Source of the DNA: Chloroflexota bacterium
GTDB lineage: Bacteria > Chloroflexota > Anaerolineae > Promineifilales > Promineifilaceae
Assembly (NCBI GenBank): GCA_008501785.1
Contig: QQUD01000995.1
Location: 1-5,109 of the forward strand
DNA: 5,109 bases
Reading direction: 5' to 3'
A program made the translations under genes and the position numbers. Of the stretch, positions 1-4,872 are shown piece after piece. Numbering within the stretch: position 1 is the first letter of the stretch; each line of letters starts with the position of its first letter. The notes beneath the pieces were generated by a model. That model was not told the DNA's origin. It did not search any database and saw only the letters and a program-made list of their open reading frames with translations.

Positions 1-914
1 CCATCTGTTAACAATACATTGTGCAAGTGAGCACCATGTACTTCAGATGCCGGTAAAAATCGGGCACGCGTATAAATAGGTGTAACTGGATTATAAAAGT
101 CGAAGGGTGCATCCGGTGACGCCATTTCCAAATTCACTTCGTAGAAACGGCGAATCGTGCCAATATCTTCCCAATAACCATCAAATACATGTCCCATGAC
201 GCGCCGCTCTTGAATAGCGGTTGGAATAATGTCTTTACCAAAATCGTCACCTTTGGTTTCGAGCAACTCAATCAATGTTTTCGTGGAAAAGACATAAATA
301 CCCATTGAAGCCATGTACGGTTTTTCAGCTCCAGGCCAGGATTCCAGGCCATCTAACTCTTTATCTGTTTTGGGTTTTTCAAAAAATTCCACAATCTCGT
401 TTTTATCATTCAGCTTGAGTATACCCAGCGAAGGTGCATCTTCACGGGATACAGGCTGTACCGCAATCGAAACATCCGATTCAGAATCAACATGAAATTC
501 CACAAATTTTTTGTAATCCATGCGATAAAGATGGTCACCAGCCAAAATAATCACATATTCTGCACCAGATTCTCGAATCTCAATTATCTGCTTACGCACT
601 GCATCGGCGGTCCCTTGATACCAGTCTGCGCTTTGATGTGTTTGTTCGGCCGCCCAAATTTGCACCCAACCACGTGTAAAAACATCACGGTTATAGGTAC
701 GATAAATATGCCGATGTAACGAAACAGAATTAAATTGAGTCAATATGGCAATTTTTTCTATATCTGCATGAAAACAATTGCTCATCGGAATATCAATCAA
801 TCGATATTTGCCTGCTAATGGCACAGCAGGTTTTGCACGCTCATTAGTTAATGGATGCAATCGTGAACCAACGCCCCCACCCAGGATTAGCCCTAAAACA
901 TTTCGCATTTGCAT
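1..914 (-). CDS. glgC: Glucose-1-phosphate adenylyltransferase (ADP-glucose pyrophosphorylase), C-terminus cut by window edge
   Basis: This enzyme makes ADP-glucose and pyrophosphate from ATP and glucose-1-phosphate, the committed step of bacterial glycogen synthesis in the cytoplasm. I translated 304 residues by hand and found no stop before the edge. Seen motifs: nucleotide-binding LGGGVGSRLHPLT at residues 11-23, RAKPAVPLAGKYRLID at 26-41, WYQGTADAVR at 98-107, LAGDHLYRMDY at 124-134 with the catalytic Asp at 127, and FFEKP at 177-181, whose Lys180 matches the glucose-phosphate-binding lysine. DFGKDIIP (224-231) and GYWEDIGTI (246-254) follow. The nucleotidyltransferase domain is complete. 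Most of the C-terminal left-handed beta-helix is missing, since family members have about 400-430 residues. The GGG-V-G form resembles cyanobacterial and plant enzymes more than E. coli (GGRGSRL). The start at 914 is preferred over the Met codon at 908 because GAGGTGG lies 5 bases upstream of it. The gene is divergent from the next one; its own promoter is unclear. Confidence 0.97.
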   Translation of the reverse strand, partial: MQMRNVLGLILGGGVGSRLHPLTNERAKPAVPLAGKYRLIDIPMSNCFHADIEKIAILTQFNSVSLHRHIYRTYNRDVFTRGWVQIWAAEQTHQSADWYQGTADAVRKQIIEIRESGAEYVIILAGDHLYRMDYKKFVEFHVDSESDVSIAVQPVSREDAPSLGILKLNDKNEIVEFFEKPKTDKELDGLESWPGAEKPYMASMGIYVFSTKTLIELLETKGDDFGKDIIPTAIQERRVMGHVFDGYWEDIGTIRRFYEVNLEMASPDAPFDFYNPVTPIYTRARFLPASEVHGAHLHNVLLTD

Positions 915-919
915 AGTTA

Positions 920-926
920 CCACCTC
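920..926 (-). promoter_or_regulatory. Ribosome binding site of glgC
   Basis: GAGGTGG on the minus strand ends 5 bases before the ATG at 914. This is a near-consensus Shine-Dalgarno sequence. It decides between two in-frame ATG codons (914 and 908) in favour of 914. Confidence 0.75.
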
Positions 927-943
927 TTTCCTGAATTACAATA

Positions 944-965
944 TTAGCTCCAAATTAGTTCCAAA
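944..965 (-). repeat. Tandem 11-mer direct repeat upstream of glgC
   Basis: On the minus strand TTTGGAACTAA (965-955) is followed immediately by TTTGGAGCTAA (954-944), a two-copy direct repeat of 11 bases with one mismatch. It lies 30-51 bases upstream of the glgC start. A period of one helical turn places both copies on the same DNA face, as is known for tandem half-sites of OmpR/PhoB-type response regulators. A regulatory role is inference. Confidence 0.5.
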
Positions 966-1045
966 TGACTCCTAACCATAATTAAAACAAACAATGAGCA
1001 TTAAAGCGAATTGATTTTGACAAATGATTATTGAAATAAAGTACA

Positions 1046-1074
1046 TTGGCGTTGTGGAACGGGTGTGCTATGAT
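1046..1074 (+). promoter_or_regulatory. Sigma-70-type promoter with extended -10 for the 144-residue protein
   Basis: A -35-like TTGGCG (1046-1051; 4 of 6 matches) is followed by a 17-bp spacer and then TATGAT (1069-1074; 5 of 6), preceded by TGC to give an extended -10. Transcription would start near 1081, about 12 bases before the ATG at 1093. A further consensus TTGACA at 1017-1022 has only a poor partner (TACATT after 19 bp) and may be an alternative or chance match. Confidence 0.6.
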
Positions 1075-1092
1075 CCTGACAAAGGAAATGAT

Positions 1093-1527
1093 ATGAGTCG
1101 AATTGTAAATGCGAATAATCCGACAACGATTCGGAATAGAAATCGTCGTAGTATTGCTGAAATTTTGCGACATTTGAGCCAAAAGTCTGCAATTGATGAT
1201 GAAGCAAAAGATATGGCAGCAACAATTGTGTTTTTGCTACGCGAAATCGATGAAGGGGTGGAAAGTTCTGCCCGGGCCTGGGAAAAGCGAGATTATTGGC
1301 TTAAAGCTGAACGATTTTTACGTGAATGGATTTGGGTGAAAGAAACTGCTTTTAACTTTGAAGATGTAATTCGTAATGATGCATTGGATTTGTTGCCAGA
1401 GCTGATGGCAGATCTGTTTCCCAAGTTTATTGATATTCAATTGAAAACGATGACACGCAAGCCTACGCTCTGGCAAGGTGCTTATCAACGTTTGATGGAT
1501 TTGCCACCGAGTAAAATGCCGTGGTGA
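1093..1527 (+). CDS. Hypothetical protein, 144 residues, mostly helical
   Basis: I do not recognise a named family. The product has no signal peptide or membrane segment, so it is probably cytoplasmic. Residues 1-20 are polar and Arg/Asn-rich (MSRIVNANNP, RNRNRR). The rest alternates charged and hydrophobic residues as expected for amphipathic helices, with a Trp-rich stretch at about 62-82 (AWEKRDYW, EWIWVKE) and a C-terminal helical part ending at LMDLPPSKMPW. No catalytic motif or metal-binding cluster is visible. The frame is open to 1024, but I chose 1093: a promoter with its -10 at 1069-1074 lies inside the longer version, and AAAGGA (1081-1086) is a suitable ribosome binding site 6 bases before this ATG. 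The TGA stop lies in the first unit of the heptamer array, 24 bases before the esterase start, so co-transcription with the esterase is likely. I have a vague memory of similar uncharacterised Chloroflexota proteins, unverified. Confidence 0.8.
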   Translation: MSRIVNANNPTTIRNRNRRSIAEILRHLSQKSAIDDEAKDMAATIVFLLREIDEGVESSARAWEKRDYWLKAERFLREWIWVKETAFNFEDVIRNDALDLLPELMADLFPKFIDIQLKTMTRKPTLWQGAYQRLMDLPPSKMPW

Positions 1528-1571
1528 TCGGTGATCGGCAAACGGTAAGCGGTGAATGGTAAGCGGTTTAC
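1523..1571 (+). repeat. Degenerate heptanucleotide tandem array (about seven units, GGTRANC-like)
   Basis: Consecutive 7-base units start at 1523, 1530, 1537, 1544, 1551, 1558 and 1565, each beginning with GG. The first two are identical (GGTGATC). GGTAAGC occurs at 1544 and 1558. The others are GGCAAAC, GGTGAAT and GGTTTAC. The array bridges the two genes: unit 1 contains the TGA stop of the upstream gene (1525-1527), and unit 5 contains the GTG start assigned to the esterase (1552-1554). Its function is unknown. Short tandem heptamers between genes are documented in filamentous cyanobacteria. Confidence 0.75.
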
Positions 1572-2541
1572 GGGTGGACATCGGCGGATTCGGTTCTGGC
1601 GATGCACGGCCGTTTTCCTCACCGCCCTCATCTGCACCACCTGTACCTCCCTCACCGCACCCCTGCCAACTCAAGCGCCACAGGCGAGTCTCCCACCCGC
1701 TCCAACGTCTCTAATACTTGAAACCAATACGCCAATTCCTACAACTACAGCAACACGTTCGCCACCGACACCTATTCCTTCACCGACGCCATGTGCAGAG
1801 GTTGGCAGAGTGGAAACGGCCGTATTCCCCAGTCTAATTGCAGGAAACATGAACACCCGCATCTACTTACCCCCTTGTTACGGAATCAACGGACAAAACT
1901 ACCCAACCCTCTACATGCTGAGCGGAAACATTCATACAGAAGCATTTTGGGATGAACTAGGGTTAGATGAAACAGCCGAACAACTTATTTTGGATCGTCA
2001 AATCCCCCCATTGATTATTATCATGCCAAATGGTGGTACGATTGCTAACAACACCTCCGGCGGCCCAGGATCATATGAGAGTGTGATTCTGAACGATCTG
2101 GTGCCATTTATCGAAGCCAACTATTGTGTTGAAGCAACACCCGAATCTCGGGCAATTGGGGGCGTTTCACGGGGCGGATATTGGGCTTTAGAGATCGCAT
2201 TTCGCTTTCCAGACCATTTTGCAAGCGTAGGTGGACACAGTGCAGCACTGCTCGATACTTATGCCGGGCCTGAAATCAATCCACAGCACACGGGTTTGTC
2301 TAACAAATTGGGCAAATTACGCCTCTACCTAGACATCGGGCAAGACGACTATGTCATTCACAATGTTCGCAAACTACATGAAGGAATGGAAGAAATGGGG
2401 GTTTTGCACACGTGGATATTGAATGAAGGTGAGCACAATGAGGCTTATTGGGCTTCACATTTGGTTGACTATTTGGCCTGGTATTCGGCTCCCTGGCCTA
2501 TTGACAACTCTGAAAATGGCATTTGCAATCTGGGGAAATAA
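1552..2541 (+). CDS. Exported esterase-D-like alpha/beta hydrolase with Pro/Thr-rich linker
   Basis: This is probably a secreted or surface-anchored serine esterase; the substrate is unknown. Residues 1-17 are Arg-rich and about 18-34 are hydrophobic (TAVFLTALICTTC), a signal-peptide pattern. Cys31 could be lipidated, but ICTTC is a poor lipobox. Residues 37-80 form a Pro/Thr-rich linker ending in PIPSPTP. The catalytic domain (about 81-318) matches the esterase D/enterochelin-esterase style (PF00756): RIYLPPCYG (103-111), YPTLYMLSGN (117-126), PPLIIIMPNGG (152-162), nucleophile elbow GGVSRGGYWAL (203-213) with Ser206, LDIGQDD (260-266) offering the acid, and NEGEHNEAYW (291-300) offering His295. 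Four Cys at 81, 109, 192 and 325 could form disulfides outside the cell. Ser124 stands where relatives often have His before Gly. The only usable start upstream of the signal segment is GTG at 1552, since TAA at 1546-1548 closes the frame and no ribosome binding site is clear; the N-terminus is therefore uncertain. It probably shares the transcript of the upstream gene. Confidence 0.88.
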   Translation: MNGKRFTGGHRRIRFWRCTAVFLTALICTTCTSLTAPLPTQAPQASLPPAPTSLILETNTPIPTTTATRSPPTPIPSPTPCAEVGRVETAVFPSLIAGNMNTRIYLPPCYGINGQNYPTLYMLSGNIHTEAFWDELGLDETAEQLILDRQIPPLIIIMPNGGTIANNTSGGPGSYESVILNDLVPFIEANYCVEATPESRAIGGVSRGGYWALEIAFRFPDHFASVGGHSAALLDTYAGPEINPQHTGLSNKLGKLRLYLDIGQDDYVIHNVRKLHEGMEEMGVLHTWILNEGEHNEAYWASHLVDYLAWYSAPWPIDNSENGICNLGK

Positions 2542-2567
2542 AAAGAGCCGGATTTTTAATCCGACTC
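2535..2567 (-). terminator. Rho-independent terminator of the leftward small gene
   Basis: The arms GAGCCGGATT (2545-2554) and AATCCGACTC (2558-2567) pair with one mismatch around a TTT loop. Read on the minus strand the hairpin is followed by TTTTTATTTC (2544-2535), a proper U-tract. Read on the plus strand no T-run follows. It therefore terminates leftward transcription about 29 bases after the small gene's stop, and at best weakly terminates the esterase transcript, whose stop is only 3 bases before the stem. Confidence 0.85.
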
Positions 2568-2595
2568 CACTTCCGTTACTGAATCCAATACAGGC

Positions 2596-2778
2596 TTATC
2601 GATGAGCTAGCTGCTGTAATTTTTGGTTGATAATCGGGTCTAACGATGCGTTCTTTGCGGCACGCATTCTTCGCAATACTTCACGCAAGCCGTCAATTTG
2701 ACGGGAAACCAATACTGGATGTGGAAGTGGTCTTTCATCCGATACAAGATAGTTTAAGGTCACTGGAACTTTTTTCAT
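2596..2778 (-). CDS. Hypothetical small basic protein, 60 residues
   Basis: I do not recognise this protein. It begins MKKVPVTLNYLVSDERPLP, continues with HPVLVSRQIDGLREVLRRMRAAKN (about residues 20-43, an Arg-rich amphipathic helix), and ends with a second short helix (DPIINQKLQQLAHR). It has no Cys, no signal peptide and no membrane segment; a cytoplasmic partner-binding or nucleic-acid-binding role is possible but only inference. Three things support a real gene: GGAG 7 bases before the ATG, a strong terminator just after the stop, and no competing frame with better signals. It lies 199 bp downstream of the transferase gene on the same strand and converges with the esterase. It could be expressed from its own promoter in that gap or by read-through. 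Confidence 0.72.
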   Translation of the reverse strand: MKKVPVTLNYLVSDERPLPHPVLVSRQIDGLREVLRRMRAAKNASLDPIINQKLQQLAHR

Positions 2779-2785
2779 CTTATTT

Positions 2786-2789
2786 CTCC
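2786..2789 (-). promoter_or_regulatory. Ribosome binding site of the 60-residue gene
   Basis: GGAG on the minus strand is separated by 7 bases (AAATAAG) from the ATG at 2778. This is near-ideal spacing and is the main support for calling this small gene. Confidence 0.7.
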
Positions 2790-2829
2790 GACGGCCCCTC
2801 GCTTACCCCTAAGTGAACCGATTTATCTA

Positions 2830-2841
2830 GTACTATAGTAC
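2830..2841. promoter_or_regulatory. Perfect 12-bp palindrome GTACTATAGTAC, possible operator
   Basis: GTACTATAGTAC is fully self-complementary and lies 52-63 bases upstream of the 60-residue gene's start. It contains TATAGT, a 5-of-6 match to a -10 box, on both strands; on the minus strand the best -35 candidate (TTCATT, 16 bp upstream) is poor. It may be a repressor site overlapping a promoter. The role is inference. Confidence 0.35.
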
Positions 2842-2932
2842 GTCTTTTGCGTGAATGAAGCTGTAGTAGTTGATGCAAATGATATGTTAAATACGTTACA
2901 TTTTTTCATTTAAATGTTGACGGTTATTGCCA

Positions 2933-2959
2933 ACTATAGGATTTGACACCCTGTGTCAA
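2933..2959 (-). promoter_or_regulatory. Candidate promoter with inverted repeat TTGACAC-N3-GTGTCAA
   Basis: A perfect 7-bp inverted repeat (2943-2949 and 2953-2959, 3-base centre) contains a consensus -35 TTGACA on the minus strand (2959-2954). TATAGT (2938-2933) follows after 15 bp, a little short of the optimum. It could drive the 60-residue gene with a leader of roughly 150 bases, and the symmetry could bind a regulator. Alternatively it is a weak hairpin 19 bases after the transferase stop, but no U-tract follows. Confidence 0.4.
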
Positions 2960-2977
2960 TCATAAGTCACAATTCTG

Positions 2978-4003
2978 TCAGTCAACTTTACGATTACTTA
3001 ACAAAATGAGGAGGGTGAGAACGGCCGTTCCCAACACCACCAACACAACCAACTTTCCCCTTGGCGACGGTATCCAAATAGCAGTCAGTCCGAATGCCAA
3101 CGTAATCAAAAAATACCCGCCCACAATCAAACGCATCGGCACACCCATATCATACAACATAAAATGCAAATGACCTCGATCACCCTGAAATGGGCTACGA
3201 CCATGTCGCAGCCGGTCAATAATTCGCCAGGCCACATCAATAATAGGCACAGCCAGTACCAACAAAGCTGTCGCAATTTTTGCAGGGGAAATAATCGACA
3301 ATGTTGCTAGTTGATAGCCAAGCAAATAGGCTCCACCTGCTAAATATATTTTTGCGGGTACAAAATTAAAAATTAGAAACCCCAACAATGCCCCTGCTAA
3401 GGCTAATGGAAATGCCGCAACTGTATATTGTTCTAATGTGTAACTATGCCAAGCAAATAACACTGCGGCAATGGTTCCGACTCCAGCAGCCAAACCATCC
3501 AGCCCATCTAGCCAATTAATCGTGTTAATCATTCCCACAATCCAGATCAGCGTAAGCAATAAAATTAACCACCACCATTCAGGGTATTGATCTAACTGGA
3601 CCTCTTTTCCTTTGAGGGGATTTGTGAAACGACCAATAAACACATCAAATCGCATTGCAATGCCCAAACCGATAAATTGAGTTGCAAATTGCGCCCATGG
3701 TGGTAAATCCCAGTAATCATCGAGTAGACCACCAATAAATAAAACAATTGTGCCCAGCATCACCCCAGGCAACAGCAAAACATCACTCTCAGATTGTGGT
3801 GGACGCAGCCAGTAAATGAGTCCCCAGGCCACCAACAGTGCCACCATCAGGGGCATACCACCCAATTTTGGCACTTTACCACTGTGAACACGCCTTCCAC
3901 CAGGAATAGCAACAATACCTAATCGAAATGAAAGTTGTTGTGCTACTGGGGTCATCAAGGTAGCAACGAGAAACGAGGCTCCAAAAATAATTAGATAAAA
4001 CAT
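2978..4003 (-). CDS. WecA/TagO/MraY-family polyprenyl-phosphate sugar-1-phosphate transferase
   Basis: This is an integral membrane protein of 341 residues with about 10-11 hydrophobic helices. The family (PF00953) transfers a sugar-1-phosphate, usually GlcNAc-1-P, from a UDP-sugar to undecaprenyl phosphate to start an envelope polymer on the cytoplasmic face. Seen motifs: GRRVHSGKVPKLGGMPL (36-52), LLDDYWD (93-99) with the Asp95-Asp96 pair, NTINWLDGLDGLAAG (160-174) with Asp166 and Asp169, FNFVPAKIYLAGGAYLLGY (212-230), and DRGHLHF (275-281) with His278 and His280. The last motif favours WecA/TagO-like over true MraY. In the 212-230 motif relatives have GD(A/S/T)G; here A-G-G is found, one residue shorter and without the Asp, so activity is in doubt. 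The ATG at 4003 has only a weak upstream GGA at 3 bases. It lies 112 bp downstream of upp on the same strand. The donor sugar and polymer cannot be told from the window. Confidence 0.93.
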   Translation of the reverse strand: MFYLIIFGASFLVATLMTPVAQQLSFRLGIVAIPGGRRVHSGKVPKLGGMPLMVALLVAWGLIYWLRPPQSESDVLLLPGVMLGTIVLFIGGLLDDYWDLPPWAQFATQFIGLGIAMRFDVFIGRFTNPLKGKEVQLDQYPEWWWLILLLTLIWIVGMINTINWLDGLDGLAAGVGTIAAVLFAWHSYTLEQYTVAAFPLALAGALLGFLIFNFVPAKIYLAGGAYLLGYQLATLSIISPAKIATALLVLAVPIIDVAWRIIDRLRHGRSPFQGDRGHLHFMLYDMGVPMRLIVGGYFLITLAFGLTAIWIPSPRGKLVVLVVLGTAVLTLLILLSNRKVD

Positions 4004-4031
4004 AAATCCATCAAAACCAGGGAACAGTTAA

Positions 4032-4090
4032 TTTCCCAGAAACTTTAAACAATCCATTCAAACAACAAATTTTTGCCAGTTTCCGGGAAA
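4032..4090. repeat. Spaced inverted repeat between upp and the transferase gene
   Basis: TTTCCCAGAAAC (4032-4043) and GTTTCCGGGAAA (4079-4090) are reverse complements with one mismatch, separated by 35 bases. The right arm is itself a near-palindrome (TTTCC-G-GGAAA). This could be a long hairpin in the transferase leader or a pair of binding sites. No U-tract follows, so it is not a typical terminator. Confidence 0.4.
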
Positions 4091-4106
4091 ATAAACGCAG
4101 CTATTT

Positions 4107-4131
4107 AAAAAATGTTTAGCCCGTGCCAAAC
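4107..4131 (-). terminator. Terminator-like hairpin overlapping the upp stop codon
   Basis: On the minus strand GTTTGGC (4131-4125) pairs with GCTAAAC (4120-4114) through 7 base pairs including one G-U, around a 4-base loop. An A and six T residues (4112-4107) follow. The TAA stop of upp (4118-4116) lies in the 3' arm. The stem is AT-rich, so termination may be partial and could let some transcription reach the transferase gene. Confidence 0.55.
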
Positions 4132-4736
4132 TGTCGATCTCCAGCATCACCCAAACCAGGAACAATAAAACCAATATCGTTCAAATGGGAATCGATTTGG
4201 GCAATATGGATGGGAACATCTGGATGGGCGGCGTGTAATGCCTCGATCCCCTCAGGGGCAGCCAGCAAGCCAACAAATTTTATCCGATCTGCACCCCACT
4301 TCTTTAAAATATCAATCGTGGCAATCGCAGACCCACCAGTCGCCAACATGGGGTCTAAAACCAGGCAAACTTGTACAGTAGGCGCAGTTGGTAATTTATT
4401 GTAATAAGAAACAGGCTTGAGCGTTTCTTCATCTCGATAAAGACCAATATGCCAGACTTCGGCCCCTGGCATCATCTCCCAAATACCATCAACCATGCCT
4501 AAACCAGCTCGCAAAATGGGAATCAAGCCGATTTTTTCACGAAGTTCGCTGCCGCCAGCCGTTCCCATCGGGGTCTTAACTTCAATATTAGTTAAATCCA
4601 AATCGGCTGTTGCTTCATAACAAAGCAACAGCGCCACTTCCCGAATCAGTTCACGAAATTTTTTGGGCTTCGTGGTTTTCCTACGCATCAAAGTTAACTT
4701 GTGTTTTACCAATGGATGTTTTGATTCAAATACCAT
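4116..4736 (-). CDS. upp: Uracil phosphoribosyltransferase
   Basis: This cytoplasmic pyrimidine-salvage enzyme makes UMP and pyrophosphate from uracil and PRPP. The protein closely follows E. coli Upp in length and order. Numbered from the GTG at 4742 (208 residues): [13 protein letters not shown] (8-20), [13 protein letters not shown] (74-86), the PRPP-binding loop [10 protein letters not shown] (130-139), [17 protein letters not shown] downstream of it, and the uracil-binding [12 protein letters not shown] (195-206). No key residue looks lost. Two starts are possible. I prefer the ATG at 4736 (206 residues, [14 protein letters not shown]) because AAGGAG (4746-4751) lies 9 bases before it but only 3 before the GTG. 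It is divergent from ruvB, with a possible -10 TACAAT (4801-4796, minus strand) that has a weak -35. A terminator-like hairpin covers its stop. Confidence 0.97.
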   Translation of the reverse strand: MVFESKHPLVKHKLTLMRRKTTKPKKFRELIREVALLLCYEATADLDLTNIEVKTPMGTAGGSELREKIGLIPILRAGLGMVDGIWEMMPGAEVWHIGLYRDEETLKPVSYYNKLPTAPTVQVCLVLDPMLATGGSAIATIDILKKWGADRIKFVGLLAAPEGIEALHAAHPDVPIHIAQIDSHLNDIGFIVPGLGDAGDRQFGTG

Positions 4737-4745
4737 ATCCACTCT

Positions 4746-4751
4746 CTCCTT
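4746..4751 (-). promoter_or_regulatory. Ribosome binding site of upp
   Basis: AAGGAG on the minus strand lies 9 bases before ATG (4736) and 3 bases before the in-frame GTG (4742). The spacing favours the ATG. Confidence 0.65.
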
Positions 4752-4763
4752 CTCGATTGCTTT

Positions 4764-4791
4764 TAGCTGATAGCTGAAAGCTAAATGCTCT
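4764..4791. repeat. Short heptanucleotide repeat between upp and ruvB
   Basis: TAGCTGA occurs twice in tandem (4764-4770 and 4771-4777), followed in register by two decayed units, AAGCTAA (4778) and ATGCTCT (4785). The period is 7, as in the array at 1523-1571, but the unit differs. The ends also pair (TTTAGCT with AGCTAAA on the other side), so the upp leader could fold here. Confidence 0.5.
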
Positions 4792-4832
4792 CATCATTGT
4801 ACCCGCCATTACGCAATCCGTCTTTGTTCGCG

Positions 4833-4838
4833 TATAAT
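4833..4838 (+). promoter_or_regulatory. -10 box of the ruvB promoter
   Basis: TATAAT is a perfect -10 consensus 35 bases upstream of the ruvB ATG. No good -35 is visible at 16-18 bp spacing (TTACGC at 4809 is weak), so an activator may help. Transcription would begin near 4845. Confidence 0.6.
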
Positions 4839-4872
4839 CTCATGCGACAACAGTTTAGGCAACCGATGAATT

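Noticed and set aside
313..975. Several short plus-strand frames across the glgC region
   Set aside because: Their products show no family features, and the minus-strand GlgC translation accounts for nearly all of this stretch.
1017..1047. TTGACA (1017-1022) with TACATT (1042-1047) as a main promoter
   Set aside because: The spacer of 19 bp and the 4-of-6 -10 match are weaker than the promoter at 1046-1074; it is kept only as a possible alternative.
1024..1092. N-terminal extension of the 144-residue protein from the ATG at 1024
   Set aside because: It would place a good extended -10 promoter inside the coding region, and it has no ribosome binding site of its own, while 1093 has one.
1523..1571. 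CRISPR-like repeat
   Set aside because: The units are only 7 bases, contiguous and without spacers, and no cas gene is in the window.
1318..1674. 118-codon minus-strand open frame
   Set aside because: It overlaps the hypothetical and esterase genes antisense, has low-complexity Gly/Glu-rich content and no start signals, and is a shadow frame.
2943..2959. Inverted repeat as a standard terminator of the transferase gene
   Set aside because: The 7-bp stem is not followed by a U-tract on the minus strand, so I list it as a regulatory candidate instead.
4123..4404. 93-codon plus-strand open frame
   Set aside because: It lies fully antisense within upp, a certain gene, and has no ribosome binding site.
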